Assembly (NCBI RefSeq): GCF_001577525.1
Contig: NZ_CP013015.1
Coordinates: 797,159-848,853 of the forward strand
Direction: 5' to 3'
DNA from: Candidatus Desulfofervidus auxilii
GTDB taxonomy: Bacteria > Desulfobacterota > Desulfofervidia > Desulfofervidales > Desulfofervidaceae
DNA: 51,695 nucleotides
A program made the translations under genes and the position numbers. This document shows positions 7,911-17,408 of the stretch, in pieces (positions within the stretch are counted from its first letter, which is position 1; every line of letters starts with the position of its first letter). The notes beneath the pieces were generated by a model. That model had not been told where the DNA came from. It saw nothing but the letters and a program-made list of their open reading frames with translations, and searched no databases.

Positions 7911-9296
7911 ATGTATAAAAAAATAGTGTGTATTTTGCTTACCGGGATTTTTCTTTGGACAAATTCTGCCTCAGCCCTAATAACCATAGAGGAAGAAAAA
8001 AAAATGGGGGAGAAATTTTTTGCTGAGGTTAAAAGCCAAATTCCTCTTATATCAGACCCGGTATTAAACCGATATTATAATGAAATTGGACAGACTTTAG
8101 TAGCCCATTTAAAAGAGAGATATTATCCTTACTATTTTTTTATTATAGATGATTCTACTTTAAATGCCTTTGCTGCCCCTGGGGGTTATGTCTTTATTTA
8201 TCGTGGACTGTTTTTGGCCTTTGATACAGAAGATGAATTGGCAGCCGTAACTGCTCACGAAATGGGCCATGTGGTCTGCCGTCACATTGCCAAGCGGATT
8301 GAGAAAAGCAAAAAAATCGGTATAGCTACTATGATAGCTATTTTAGCCGGGGCATTTATGGGATTAGACGCTGGTGCTATTGCTACTACGGCTATGGGTG
8401 CTGGTATGGCTATGTCCTTTAAGTATAGCCGAGAAGACGAAGAACAGGCTGACAGGACAGGTTTAAATATTCTTTTAGCAAGCGGTTATGACGGAAAGGC
8501 AGTAGTAAGCTCTTTTAAAAAACTTCTTCAATTTAGTTTAGGCAGTGGAGGGAAAATACCTCCTTATTTGAAAACTCATCCTGACTTGGAGGTAAGAATA
8601 GTTTACATAGCCAACACTTTAAAACGCATCTCACCCCCTAAAAAGAAGCATCATGACCAGAGGCGTTTTAAGCTTATGCAAGCAAGATTGCGGGCCCTTT
8701 ATACGGAAACTGAGGCAGCAAAGAATTTCTTTGCCCTTAAACTTCGTCAAGACCCTAAGGATGCAGTAAGTCATTATGGTCTTGCTTTGTGTTTTATGCG
8801 AGAAAGAGATTGGGGAAAGGCCATCATCCACTTGAAGCAAGCATTGGATTTGAAACCTGCTGAGCCTTTATTCTGGAGAGCATTAGGCATTTGCTATACT
8901 GAGAAAGAGGAATTTACTTTGGCCTTGCGTTATTTGAAAAAAGTGAATCAGGATGCTGACGTAGCTTTTTATCTGGGACTAGCTTATGAGCATAATGGAA
9001 ATATAGATAAAGCTACAAAAATATGGGAATCGGCTTTAGAAAAGTTTGACCCTCACTTAAGCCTAAATTTAAGTGATTTTTCTCAGATTTGCTATCATTT
9101 AGCTCATGCTTTTGCTAAAAAAAAGAAATTAGATTGGGCGCATTATTATTTGGGTAAATATTTTGAGTTAGAAGGTAAACCAGCCCAGGCCAGATATCAC
9201 TTCCAAAAGGCCAAAAACTTAACTAAAGATAAGGCTTTGAAGGCTAAGATAGGCAAGCCAAATTTAAAAGAACCTAAAAAAGAAGATAAAAAGTGA
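7911..9296 (+). CDS. Periplasmic M48-family zinc metallopeptidase with TPR repeats (BepA/YfgC-like)
   Basis: The protein is 461 residues from ATG 7911, which places a signal peptide (MYKKIVCILLTGIFLWTNSASA) at the terminus; an in-frame ATG at 7836 lies inside the preceding gene and gives a poorer N-terminus. The zinc site is HEMGH at 116-120 with the third ligand probably E177 in SREDEEQADRTG. TPR-like helices fill about 245-445, ending in a Lys-rich tail. BepA-type enzymes degrade or help fold outer-membrane proteins including LptD, and an lptD gene is present at 44818-46899. The stop overlaps the next start by 4 bases (GTGA), so the ATP-grasp gene is translationally coupled. Confidence 0.88.
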   Translation: MYKKIVCILLTGIFLWTNSASALITIEEEKKMGEKFFAEVKSQIPLISDPVLNRYYNEIGQTLVAHLKERYYPYYFFIIDDSTLNAFAAPGGYVFIYRGLFLAFDTEDELAAVTAHEMGHVVCRHIAKRIEKSKKIGIATMIAILAGAFMGLDAGAIATTAMGAGMAMSFKYSREDEEQADRTGLNILLASGYDGKAVVSSFKKLLQFSLGSGGKIPPYLKTHPDLEVRIVYIANTLKRISPPKKKHHDQRRFKLMQARLRALYTETEAAKNFFALKLRQDPKDAVSHYGLALCFMRERDWGKAIIHLKQALDLKPAEPLFWRALGICYTEKEEFTLALRYLKKVNQDADVAFYLGLAYEHNGNIDKATKIWESALEKFDPHLSLNLSDFSQICYHLAHAFAKKKKLDWAHYYLGKYFELEGKPAQARYHFQKAKNLTKDKALKAKIGKPNLKEPKKEDKK

Positions 9297-10147
9297 TTGT
9301 ATCCTTTTTCTCATTAGTAGAGGCAGATGTGATTTTGCCTCTGCCCAAAACATTCATGTTTTCCCCAGAAGATATAGCTTTGCTCAAGCAGGCTAAGGCC
9401 ATTATTTTACCACCTATATGTAAAAAGTATTATTATTGGTTTTGTAAGGAAATTGCTCCTGTTTTTCCCTCTATGGATGCTAGGTTTCACTTTCCAGGCA
9501 AAGCAGGAAGTACATTTGTCTTTGAATTAGCAGGAGTGCCTTATCCCCCTACCAAGATATTTAAGGGGATAGAGGCGTTAAAGGCCAGGATGGCTAAGGG
9601 AGAGAAACTTTATCCTTATCCCTTTGTGGTCAAGTGGCAATGGGGAGGTGGTGGAGCCTTTGTTCACTTGGTGGAAAATGAGAAACAATTATGGGAGGTT
9701 TTACTTCGCTTTAAGGGTTATAAGAAAAGAGAGCCTACTTTTGTTATGCAGCCTTATGTTGAACATGGACAATGTGACTTGAGGGTAGTGGTAATAGGCA
9801 GTCAGTTTTTGACTTATTGGAGGTGTCAGGAAATTAAAGGGGAGTTCAGGAGTAATGTAAGCAAAGGGGCCAAAATTTATTATCATTTAGACCCAGAATT
9901 AGAACAAAAGGCTATAAATTTAACCAAACAGATTTGTAAAAAAACGGGCATTAATTTGGCTGCCTTTGATATAATATTTTCTTCTCATGGTAAAACGCCC
10001 CTTTTTTTAGAAATCAATTATGGTTTTGGTCTCCAAGGTATAGGTGGTTATCAGCAGTATAAACAAATTTTAAACAAAGAAGTGCAAAGGTGGGTTCATC
10101 AAGTTATCTACGGGTATTTTGAGGAAGAAGAAAAATGCCCAAAATAA
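9293..10147 (+). CDS. ATP-grasp enzyme, RimK-like ligase family
   Basis: The product is 284 residues and starts with GTG overlapping the stop of the peptidase gene. ATP-grasp features are visible: a lysine before the glycine-rich loop (FVVKWQWGGGGAF, 111-123), the hinge region MQPYVEHGQCDLRVVVIG, and the metal-binding end AAFDIIFSS...LFLEINYGFGLQGIGG. Such enzymes join a carboxylate to an amine with ATP; the substrate is unknown. The FxLAGVPYPPTKIF segment is typical of the RimK-like subgroup. Its 3' end overlaps the convergent truncated MFS gene by 44 bases. Confidence 0.8.
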   Translation: MIVSFFSLVEADVILPLPKTFMFSPEDIALLKQAKAIILPPICKKYYYWFCKEIAPVFPSMDARFHFPGKAGSTFVFELAGVPYPPTKIFKGIEALKARMAKGEKLYPYPFVVKWQWGGGGAFVHLVENEKQLWEVLLRFKGYKKREPTFVMQPYVEHGQCDLRVVVIGSQFLTYWRCQEIKGEFRSNVSKGAKIYYHLDPELEQKAINLTKQICKKTGINLAAFDIIFSSHGKTPLFLEINYGFGLQGIGGYQQYKQILNKEVQRWVHQVIYGYFEEEEKCPK

Positions 10148-10658
10148 AACCACATAACATGATACCCACACAGATCAGAAAAGTGGATTTAAATCCCAGG
10201 TGTTCTGAAAGCATACCACCTAGAGTGGGGCCAACAATCCAGCCCATACTCCAAGCTGTATTATAAATGCCCATGGCCTTTCCTCTCTGTCTTTGAGAAG
10301 CGATATCAGCAATCAAAGCTGGAGCGCTTGTGCCCATGGATGTCCAGGCCATTCCCTCTACTATCTGAGGCCAAAATAGAGAATGATAATATCTGCTCAG
10401 GGCATAACCTAAAAAGACCAAGGCAAAAAGCCCCATTGAACTTAGTAATACTATTTTTCTTCCCCATTTATCTGCCAATTTGCCCCAAAGAGGAGCGGTA
10501 ATGGCGCCAGCTAGAGCTCCACAAGTATAGATAAGTCCTATTTGAGATTTAGTAGCCCCCAGTTTGGCAAAATAAAGGGAAAGGATAGAATAAACTATTC
10601 CTGAACAAACCATAAAAGGAAAGATGACCAGACAAACGGTGTATACACTCCTTTTCAT
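10104..10658 (-). CDS. Half-size MFS transporter, probably 3'-truncated
   Basis: Only 184 residues are encoded, with about six membrane helices. The MFS loop 2-3 motif is present as GKLADKWGRKIVLL, and AYNTAWSMGWIVGPTLGG-like residues mark helix 5. MFS carriers normally have about 400 residues and twelve helices, so the second half is missing. The frame stops inside the 3' end of the convergent ATP-grasp gene, suggesting deletion or rearrangement at this junction. ATG 10658 is preferred: AGGAGG lies 5 bases upstream and the first helix follows at once. An in-frame ATG at 10781 also has an AGGAGG, but that extension is a translation of a palindromic repeat. Confidence 0.75.
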   Translation of the reverse strand: MKRSVYTVCLVIFPFMVCSGIVYSILSLYFAKLGATKSQIGLIYTCGALAGAITAPLWGKLADKWGRKIVLLSSMGLFALVFLGYALSRYYHSLFWPQIVEGMAWTSMGTSAPALIADIASQRQRGKAMGIYNTAWSMGWIVGPTLGGMLSEHLGFKSTFLICVGIMLCGFILGIFLLPQNTRR

Positions 10659-10733
10659 AATTTCCTCCTGTTGATTTTTTAATGAAGCTTCTATTTTAAG
10701 AGTCAAAAATAGTAATAACAACCCTCTCGTAGG

Positions 10734-10773
10734 CCTGCCTGTCGGCAGACAGGTCTGCCTGACGGCAGACAGG
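10734..10773. repeat. Two tandem 20-bp palindromic units between the MFS gene and pyrG
   Basis: The units are 10734-10753 and 10754-10773, differing at two positions. The first is the exact reverse complement of the unit at 17898-17917 (CCTGTCTGCCGACAGGCAGG). Each unit is an imperfect palindrome able to form a hairpin. The pair ends two bases before the pyrG -35 box. Confidence 0.9.
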
Positions 10774-10774
10774 C

Positions 10775-10803
10775 TTGACATTAAACCCTACCTCCTATAA
10801 AAA
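10775..10803 (+). promoter_or_regulatory. pyrG promoter next to the palindromic pair
   Basis: A perfect TTGACA (10775-10780) is followed by TATAAA at 15 bases or TAAAAA at 17 bases (10798-10803). The GTG start at 10812 would lie 2-4 bases from the transcription start, leaving no room for a Shine-Dalgarno or for a pyrimidine-sensing leader. Confidence 0.55.
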
Positions 10804-10811
10804 TCAAGAAA

Positions 10812-12461
10812 GTGAAAACAAAATTCATTTTTATTACCGGTGGTGTGCTTTCTTCTTTAGGGAAAGGATTGGCTTCAGCAGCTATTGGTGCCTTAATGGA
10901 AAGTCGGGGTATTACAGTTACTTTTCAAAAATTAGACCCTTATATTAATGTTGACCCTGGCACTATGAATCCCTTTCAACATGGTGAGGTCTATGTGACT
11001 GATGATGGTGCTGAAACGGATTTAGACTTAGGTCATTATGAAAGATTTACCTCAGCCATCATGGGTCACAAAAATAATTATACCTCAGGGAAAATTTATT
11101 ATTCTGTTATCCTGAAAGAACGGCGAGGAGATTATTTGGGGGGAACTGTTCAAGTAGTGCCTCATATTACTGATGAGATTAAAAGGGCGATTATGAATGT
11201 AGCTGGAGATGCAGAGATTGCTATTATTGAAATCGGTGGCACTATAGGAGATATTGAAGGATTACCCTTCTTAGAAGCTATCCGTCAGTTCCGTTTGGAT
11301 GTAGGTAAAGAAAACGCTCTTTATATTCATCTTACTTTAATTCCTTATATTAAAACTGCCGGGGAATTAAAGACCAAGCCTACCCAGCATAGTGTTAAGC
11401 AATTGCAATCATTAGGTATCCAGCCCGATATTCTTTTATGTCGGACGGATCGATTTTTACCACCTGAAATCAAGAGAAAGATTTCTCTTTTTTGTAATGT
11501 AGATGAGGATGCGGTCATTACTGCCAAAGATGTGGAAAGCATTTATGAAGTGCCTTTAGTCTTTCATAAAGAAGGTTTGGATGATAAAATTGTTCAGTTA
11601 CTCAACATTAAGGCAAAAAAACCCTGTTTGGGTGCCTGGGAAACTTTAGTTCATAAACTTAAACATCCCAAATATGAGGTTACCATTGGTATTGTGGGAA
11701 AATATACCAGTTTAAAGGAGTCTTATAAAAGCCTTCATGAGGCCCTTACTCATGGAGGGGTAGCTAATGAAACAAAAGTGACCTTAAAATATATTGAGGC
11801 AGAAAAGATAGAAAAAGATGGAGCTGAAATATGGCTTAAAGATGTGGATGGTATCCTTGTTCCTGGAGGGTTTGGTAAAAGAGGCATCTTGGGTAAGATC
11901 ATGGCCATCCAATATGCCCGTGAGCAAAAACGCCCCTTTTTCGGTATTTGTCTGGGTATGCAATTGGCAGTGATTGAATTCTCCAGACATGTAGCAGGTC
12001 TGAGCAAAGCAGATAGCACAGAATTTAATCTAAAAACTCCTTATCCTGTCATTTATCTCATGCGGGAGTGGTATGATTCTCGCACCCAAAAAATCCAGCG
12101 GAGAGACGAAAATACAGAGAAAGGAGGTACTATGCGTTTAGGGGCCTATCCATGCCATCTTAAAAAAGGCACTTTTGCTTATAAGGCTTATAGGAAAAAT
12201 AAAATTTCTGAGAGGCATCGCCATCGTTATGAATTTAATAATAAATATGCTGATATTTTAACCCAACATGGTTTGGTAATAAGTGGTTTATCGCCAGATG
12301 GAGAGTTGGTGGAGATAATAGAGCTAAAAGAGCATCCCTGGTTTGTTGGATGTCAGTTTCACCCTGAGTTTAAGTCCAAACCCATGGCTCCCCATCCACT
12401 GTTTAAGGACTTTATTGAGGCAGCTTTAAATCAAGCAAGGCAAAAATCGCCAGAGCGATAA
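10812..12461 (+). CDS. pyrG: CTP synthase
   Basis: Full-length at 549 residues. It converts UTP, ATP and glutamine to CTP in the cytoplasm. The synthetase domain has the P-loop region [14 protein letters not shown] (10-23) and [19 protein letters not shown]. The glutamine amidotransferase domain has the nucleophile C380 in [11 protein letters not shown] and H517-E519 in FHPEF. The start is GTG. It heads a plus-strand run of pyrG, a Lon-like protease, a DJ-1/PfpI protein, thyX, pcm, a YqaA-type membrane protein and a secreted protein. Pyrimidine synthesis links it to thyX in that run. Confidence 0.98.
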   Translation: MKTKFIFITGGVLSSLGKGLASAAIGALMESRGITVTFQKLDPYINVDPGTMNPFQHGEVYVTDDGAETDLDLGHYERFTSAIMGHKNNYTSGKIYYSVILKERRGDYLGGTVQVVPHITDEIKRAIMNVAGDAEIAIIEIGGTIGDIEGLPFLEAIRQFRLDVGKENALYIHLTLIPYIKTAGELKTKPTQHSVKQLQSLGIQPDILLCRTDRFLPPEIKRKISLFCNVDEDAVITAKDVESIYEVPLVFHKEGLDDKIVQLLNIKAKKPCLGAWETLVHKLKHPKYEVTIGIVGKYTSLKESYKSLHEALTHGGVANETKVTLKYIEAEKIEKDGAEIWLKDVDGILVPGGFGKRGILGKIMAIQYAREQKRPFFGICLGMQLAVIEFSRHVAGLSKADSTEFNLKTPYPVIYLMREWYDSRTQKIQRRDENTEKGGTMRLGAYPCHLKKGTFAYKAYRKNKISERHRHRYEFNNKYADILTQHGLVISGLSPDGELVEIIELKEHPWFVGCQFHPEFKSKPMAPHPLFKDFIEAALNQARQKSPER

Positions 12462-12511
12462 AGCTATGTTTTAATTAAGATAGATGAAATTTCAAAAATA
12501 TGGAGTAACAA

Positions 12512-14896
12512 TTGGACAAATATTTAGTGCCTATTAAAGATTTAAGGCTTCATATTTCCCCTGAGACCCTGGGTGTAAAAACTACCCAACAAGTTTTGCC
12601 TTTAAAAGAAGAGGTGCTGGCTCAAGAACGAGCTATAGAAGCCATTCGTTTTGGTATTACTATGCCAGACCCTCACTATAATATTTATTTATCTGGTGTT
12701 TCAGGAACAGGAATTACTTATATTGCTACTAAGTTTTTAAAAGAAGTAGCTAAAAAACAACCCACCCCACCTGATTGGAGTTATGTGTATAATTTTCAAA
12801 ACCCTGATGTCCCTAAGGCCTTAAAATTACCTCCAGGGAAAGGAAGGGAATTACAGAAGGATATGGATGAGTTGGTTACTACCTTACGTACCCGAATTCC
12901 AGCAGTGTTTGAAAGTGAAGATTATCAGACGCGTTCCCTAGAACTTCATCAAGACTTTGAGAGAAAACGTCATCGGCTTTTAAATGCCTTGGCCAGCAAA
13001 GCAGAATCAGAAGGATTTTTACTTTTAGTAAGTCAAGTAAGTATGATGGTAGTTCCTGCAAAAGATGGACGTCCTATGCGAGAAGAGGAAATTAAGGCCT
13101 TAAGTGAAGAAGAGAAAAGAAGATTGGAAGAAAAACGCGAAAAAATACAACAAGAGCTAAATGAAACCACTAAACAAGTGCGTCAGTTAGAAAGAGAATT
13201 ACGGGAAAAACATAAAGAATTGGATAATGAAGTGATTTACTTTGTAGTAGGCCATTCAATTGAGTCATTAAGAGAAAAATATCAGGATATCCCTGAGGCC
13301 TTGAATTATTTAAAAGAGGTAAAAAAAGACATATTGCAAAATGTAGAAATGTTTAAGGCCAAACCAGAGACAAGGCCAGGAATACCTGCTCCTTTAGAAA
13401 ATTTCCTAAAGAGATATCAAGTCAATGTTCTTGTAGATAATAGCCTTACCCAAGGTGCTCCAGTAGTAATAGAAACCAATCCTACTTATCCCAATCTTTT
13501 TGGCAATATTGAACGAGAAGCCCGATTTGGTGCCCTAGTGACTGACTTTACCATGATTAGGCCTGGTGCATTACACCGTGCCAATGGAGGTTATATTGTC
13601 TTACGTATTTGTGATGTGCTTAAATGGTTTCTCTCTTGGGAAGCCTTAAAACAAGCTATTCGCAATCAGGAAATAAAGATTGAAGATATTGGTGTGTTTC
13701 TTGGAATTACTACCCGCACTTTAAAACCCCAACCCATTCCTCTAAATGTAAAAATTGTTCTTACGGGTGACCCTGTTTTTTATCACTTACTTTATACTTA
13801 TGATGAGGTATTTCCAGAAATTTTTAAAGTAAAGGCAGAGTTAGATTGGGATATAGATGCGACATCTGATTGTTATAAGGCCTATATCGCTTGCCTGGCA
13901 AAGTTTTGTGAAGAGGAAGGACTGCGGCATTTAGATGAAACAGGCATTGCCAGAGTATTGGAGTATAGTATAGAATTAAGCGGGGATAAAGAAAAATTAA
14001 CATTAAAGATGCGAGAAATTAATGATATTTTAAAAGAAGCTAATTACTGGGCTATTCAGACAGAAAGTGAGTTTGTTAAGGCAGAGCATGTACAAAAGGC
14101 TATAGAGGAAAAACAACATCGTTCCAGTCTTTTACAAGAAAAGACTTATGATTTATTTAAAAGGAATTTGCTCTGGATAGAAACTGATGGTGCTAAAATA
14201 GGTCAAATTAATGGGTTAGCTATAGCAGACCTTGGAGATTACACATTTGGGTATCCTCATCGGATTACCGCTACCGTAGCCTTAGGAAAGGAAGGAGTAA
14301 TTGATATTGAACGCGAGGCCAAATTAGGGGGAAATATTCATACTAAGGGAATGATGATTCTCACCAGTTATTTTAAAGAACATTTTGCCCATAATAAGCC
14401 TCTTAGTTTAGAAGCTACAATTTGTTTTGAGCAAAGCTATGGTATGGTGGAAGGAGATAGTGCTTCGGCTGCGGAATTACTTGCTTTACTTTCTGTTATT
14501 GGTAAAGTGCCTTTGTTTCAGGGTATTGCCATTACGGGGTCAGTTAGTCAAAAGGGAGAAATTCAACCCATAGGAGGTGTGAATCAAAAGATAGAGGGGT
14601 TTTTTAGAATATGTGAAACAAAAGGCTTAACAGGAAAACAGGGAGTAATTATTCCTAAGAGGAATGTGCGTAATCTTATGCTAAAGGAAGACATTATTGA
14701 GGCGGTAAAGAAAGGTGATTTTTCTATTTGGGCAGTAGAAACCATTGAACAGGCAATTGAGATTATGACCGGCAAGCCAGCAGGGAAGTTGCAACCTGAT
14801 GGTAAATATCCTGAAGGAAGCGTATTTTCTCAAGTAGATATGGCTTTAGAAAAGATGGCTGAACGGGCAAAGAGCTTTGAAAAAGAAGAAAAGTAG
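12512..14896 (+). CDS. Lon-family protease with degenerate P-loop (S16, COG1067/YcbZ-like)
   Basis: The product is 794 residues, starting with TTG 12512 preceded by GGAG at 12502-12505. The C-terminal proteolytic domain has the Ser-Lys dyad S650 (EGDSASAAE) and K693 (GGVNQKIEGFF). The 43-residue spacing is the same as in E. coli Lon (S679/K722). The N-terminal AAA-like part has SGVSGTGIT (61-69), in which the Walker A lysine is replaced by Ile68. The Walker B region reads HRANGGYIVLRICDVL with no acidic residue after the hydrophobic run. Between them is a long coiled coil (about 150-250). Degenerate nucleotide sites occur in this subfamily, so ATP-independent or allosteric action is likely. 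Fifty bases separate it from pyrG. Confidence 0.92.
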   Translation: MDKYLVPIKDLRLHISPETLGVKTTQQVLPLKEEVLAQERAIEAIRFGITMPDPHYNIYLSGVSGTGITYIATKFLKEVAKKQPTPPDWSYVYNFQNPDVPKALKLPPGKGRELQKDMDELVTTLRTRIPAVFESEDYQTRSLELHQDFERKRHRLLNALASKAESEGFLLLVSQVSMMVVPAKDGRPMREEEIKALSEEEKRRLEEKREKIQQELNETTKQVRQLERELREKHKELDNEVIYFVVGHSIESLREKYQDIPEALNYLKEVKKDILQNVEMFKAKPETRPGIPAPLENFLKRYQVNVLVDNSLTQGAPVVIETNPTYPNLFGNIEREARFGALVTDFTMIRPGALHRANGGYIVLRICDVLKWFLSWEALKQAIRNQEIKIEDIGVFLGITTRTLKPQPIPLNVKIVLTGDPVFYHLLYTYDEVFPEIFKVKAELDWDIDATSDCYKAYIACLAKFCEEEGLRHLDETGIARVLEYSIELSGDKEKLTLKMREINDILKEANYWAIQTESEFVKAEHVQKAIEEKQHRSSLLQEKTYDLFKRNLLWIETDGAKIGQINGLAIADLGDYTFGYPHRITATVALGKEGVIDIEREAKLGGNIHTKGMMILTSYFKEHFAHNKPLSLEATICFEQSYGMVEGDSASAAELLALLSVIGKVPLFQGIAITGSVSQKGEIQPIGGVNQKIEGFFRICETKGLTGKQGVIIPKRNVRNLMLKEDIIEAVKKGDFSIWAVETIEQAIEIMTGKPAGKLQPDGKYPEGSVFSQVDMALEKMAERAKSFEKEEK

Positions 14897-14904
14897 GAGG
14901 CGTT

Positions 14905-15417
14905 ATGACTAAGAAAATAGGTATCCTGGTGGCTGATTTATATCAAGATTTAGAAGTGTGGTATCCCCTTTTACGTTTAAAAGAAGCAGGGATAGAAGTA
15001 ATAGTAATTGGAGCAGAAAAAAATAAGGTTTATAAGAGCAAACATGGATATGAAATTAAAAGCGATATCAGTGCTAAGGAAATCAAGGCAGAAACACTGG
15101 ATGGCCTTATTATACCTGGTGGATATGCACCTGACATTATGAGGCGTTATCCGGAGATGGTTAACCTGGTAAAGACTATTTATGAACAGGGTAAAGTAGT
15201 GGCAGCTATCTGTCATGGAGGCTGGATGCTTGCCTCAGCTAAAATTCTCTCTGGTAAAACCGTAACCAGTTTTTTTGCCATAAAGGACGACCTTGAACAT
15301 GCTGGAGCTAGATTTGTAGATGCTGAGGTGGTAGTTGATGGTAATCTTATTACCTCACGAAAACCAGAAGACCTACCTATGTTTGTTAAAGAAATCATTA
15401 AAGCATTACAGGATTAA
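14905..15417 (+). CDS. DJ-1/PfpI superfamily protein
   Basis: The product is 170 residues, with the flavodoxin-like class I amidotransferase fold. The nucleophile elbow is AAICHGGWML with C103 and H104; the acidic partner is E17 in DLYQDLEVW. This matches PfpI/YhbO-type proteins, described as intracellular proteases or glyoxal/nucleobase deglycases; the activity here is not settled by sequence. AGGAGG precedes the ATG at a good distance, and only 8 bases separate it from the protease gene. Its stop is followed within 2 bases by the thyX start. Confidence 0.9.
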   Translation: MTKKIGILVADLYQDLEVWYPLLRLKEAGIEVIVIGAEKNKVYKSKHGYEIKSDISAKEIKAETLDGLIIPGGYAPDIMRRYPEMVNLVKTIYEQGKVVAAICHGGWMLASAKILSGKTVTSFFAIKDDLEHAGARFVDAEVVVDGNLITSRKPEDLPMFVKEIIKALQD

Positions 15418-15418
15418 G

Positions 15419-16162
15419 GTGCCAGAAACTCACTTAAAAGTGAAACTTTTGACCATGACTCCCCATGCCTTGGCAACAATTTATGCTGCTTGCAAACAGT
15501 GTTATTCTAGTGAAAATGCACCTCGCATTTTTGCCCAGGCCATTAAAGGTATCCCATCTAAGCAAAAGCAGGAAGACTTTGTTAAAAATATTGTGGCCTC
15601 AGGTCATGAGTCTGTAATTGAACATGTCTCTTTTACCTTTGCTATTTCCGGTATTTCTAGGGCATTGAGTCATCAATTAGTGCGTCATCGGATTGCTTCT
15701 TATTCTCAGCAAAGCCAGCGATATGTTAAGGCAAAAAATTTTTATTATATTATTCCTCCCACTATTTCTAAAGACCCCGAATTAAAGGCCATTTTTAAAA
15801 AGACAATGAAGGAAATTCAAAAAACCTATGACATAATTGTAGAGAAATTGGAAGCAAGGGGTATCAAAGGAGAGAAGGCCCACCAAGATGCTAGATTTAT
15901 TTTGCCTAATGCCTGCGAAACCAAAATTGTAGTCACCATGAACTGTAGAAGTTTACTAAACTTTTTTGCCCTTCGCTGTTGTGAAAGAGCACAGTGGGAA
16001 ATTAGAGCATTGGCCAATACTATGCTTAAAATTTGTAAAGAAAAACTACCTGCAGTATTTGCCGAAGCAGGACCAAAATGCGAACGCCTAGGATATTGTC
16101 CTGAGGGGCGATTTAGTTGTGGGAGAAAGCCTTTAAAGAATGAATTCCTGGCAAAAGAATAA
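15419..16162 (+). CDS. thyX: Flavin-dependent thymidylate synthase
   Basis: The product is 247 residues from GTG 15419, which follows the previous stop at once and is preceded by AGGA. An upstream in-frame ATG at 15335 lies inside the DJ-1/PfpI gene and is rejected. The ThyX signature is [14 protein letters not shown] (R89-H-R then S and Y), preceded by [13 protein letters not shown], which binds FAD and dUMP. The enzyme methylates dUMP using methylene-tetrahydrofolate, FADH2 and NADPH. No thyA is seen in the window. A cysteine-rich tail ([16 protein letters not shown]) is not part of the standard active site and might bind a metal. It overlaps pcm by 23 bases. Confidence 0.96.
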   Translation: MPETHLKVKLLTMTPHALATIYAACKQCYSSENAPRIFAQAIKGIPSKQKQEDFVKNIVASGHESVIEHVSFTFAISGISRALSHQLVRHRIASYSQQSQRYVKAKNFYYIIPPTISKDPELKAIFKKTMKEIQKTYDIIVEKLEARGIKGEKAHQDARFILPNACETKIVVTMNCRSLLNFFALRCCERAQWEIRALANTMLKICKEKLPAVFAEAGPKCERLGYCPEGRFSCGRKPLKNEFLAKE

Positions 16163-16811
16163 CAAAGATCCATTTTCTTTAGCTAGAGAATGGATGGTAA
16201 GAGACCAGATAGAGGCCCGGGGGATTAAAGATAAACGGCTTCTAAAGGTCATGCGCAAAATTCCTAGACATCTTTTTGTGGATGAGGCCTTAAGGGATCA
16301 AGCTTATAATGATTACCCCTTGCCTATTGGGGAAGGCCAAACTATTTCCCAACCTTACATTGTAGCCTTAATGACTGAAGCCCTTGAATTAAAAGGTCAA
16401 GAAAAGGTATTAGAAATAGGCACAGGTTCTGGTTACCAAACAGCCATTTTGGCAGAATTAGCTCAAAGTGTATTTACCATTGAGCGTGTTCCTACATTAA
16501 TGCAAAGAGCAAAGGCCATTTTAGATAGCTTGGGTTATTTTAATGTGGCCTATAAAACAGGCAATGGCACTTTAGGCTGGCCTGAGGTAGCTCCTTTTCA
16601 GGGCATTATTGTGACCGCAGCGGCACCTGAAATCCCTCAGCCTTATGTGGAGCAGTTAGATATAGGGGGAAAATTAGTTATCCCCCTAGGTGACAAATTC
16701 TCTCAGGTATTGTATAAAATTATTAAGCTGCCAGATGGTAGAATAAAAAAAGAATATCTATGTGGATGCAGGTTTGTCCCCTTGGTAGGTATTTATGGGT
16801 GGTCAGAATAA
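16140..16811 (+). CDS. pcm: Protein-L-isoaspartate O-methyltransferase
   Basis: The product is 223 residues. The AdoMet-binding motif is [13 protein letters not shown] (90-102), preceded by the PIMT-specific [14 protein letters not shown] (63-76), where the Ser-containing loop contacts the isoaspartyl substrate. It repairs age- or heat-damaged proteins, fitting a thermophile-like lifestyle. The start at 16140 lies inside thyX; a second in-frame ATG at 16194 ([10 protein letters not shown]) would also begin just ahead of the conserved core. It overlaps the following membrane protein gene by 17 bases. Confidence 0.96.
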   Translation: MNSWQKNNKDPFSLAREWMVRDQIEARGIKDKRLLKVMRKIPRHLFVDEALRDQAYNDYPLPIGEGQTISQPYIVALMTEALELKGQEKVLEIGTGSGYQTAILAELAQSVFTIERVPTLMQRAKAILDSLGYFNVAYKTGNGTLGWPEVAPFQGIIVTAAAPEIPQPYVEQLDIGGKLVIPLGDKFSQVLYKIIKLPDGRIKKEYLCGCRFVPLVGIYGWSE

Positions 16812-17394
16812 TTTTTTAAAACGTCTCTATGATTGGGTGATACACTGGGCACAGACCCCTCATGCCAATAAGGCCTTATTTACTGTGGCAGTGGCTGAGT
16901 CTTCCTTTTTCCCCATTCCTCCTGATGTATTACTTATCACTATGGGTGTAAGTCAACCTAAAAAAAGTTTTTTTTATGCTGGTCTTTCTACCCTTGGCTC
17001 TGTTTTAGGCGGCATATTAGGATATTTTATCGGTTGGCAGTTTATGGCTGCCATCGGTGAGAAAATTATTCATCTTTATGGCTTAAGTCATAAATACCTC
17101 CAGGTCCAACATCTTTATCGGAATTATGATGTATGGGCTATTGGTCTTGGTGGTTTTACTCCTTTACCTTATAAACTTTTTACCATTAGTGCAGGTGCCT
17201 TTAAGATAAATTTCCTTTCTTTTGTCCTTGTTTCTTTGGTAGCCAGGGGCCTACGGTTCTTTTTAGTTGGAGGAGTTTTTTATATTTGGGGACAACAGGT
17301 GCAAAAAATTATGGAAAGATATTTAAATTGGTTAGCTACAGGTTTTGCTACCCTGGTTATTTTAGGCTACATTTGTATAAAATGTTTATTTTGA
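16795..17394 (+). CDS. YqaA-type DedA-related membrane protein (SNARE-associated family)
   Basis: The product is 199 residues with four to five hydrophobic segments. It has the SNARE-associated/DedA-like signature: an acidic membrane motif ([16 protein letters not shown], 33-48), [14 protein letters not shown], and [17 protein letters not shown]. The family is implicated in lipid or proton transport in the inner membrane. ATG 16795 overlaps the end of pcm, so coupling is likely. Confidence 0.88.
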   Translation: MGGQNNFLKRLYDWVIHWAQTPHANKALFTVAVAESSFFPIPPDVLLITMGVSQPKKSFFYAGLSTLGSVLGGILGYFIGWQFMAAIGEKIIHLYGLSHKYLQVQHLYRNYDVWAIGLGGFTPLPYKLFTISAGAFKINFLSFVLVSLVARGLRFFLVGGVFYIWGQQVQKIMERYLNWLATGFATLVILGYICIKCLF

Positions 17395-17408
17395 TATAGG
17401 AGGTAAAG

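Noticed and set aside
12440-12475. Terminator after pyrG (TCGC...GCGA hairpin)
   Set aside because: The stem is only about 4-5 bp and is not followed by a T-run.
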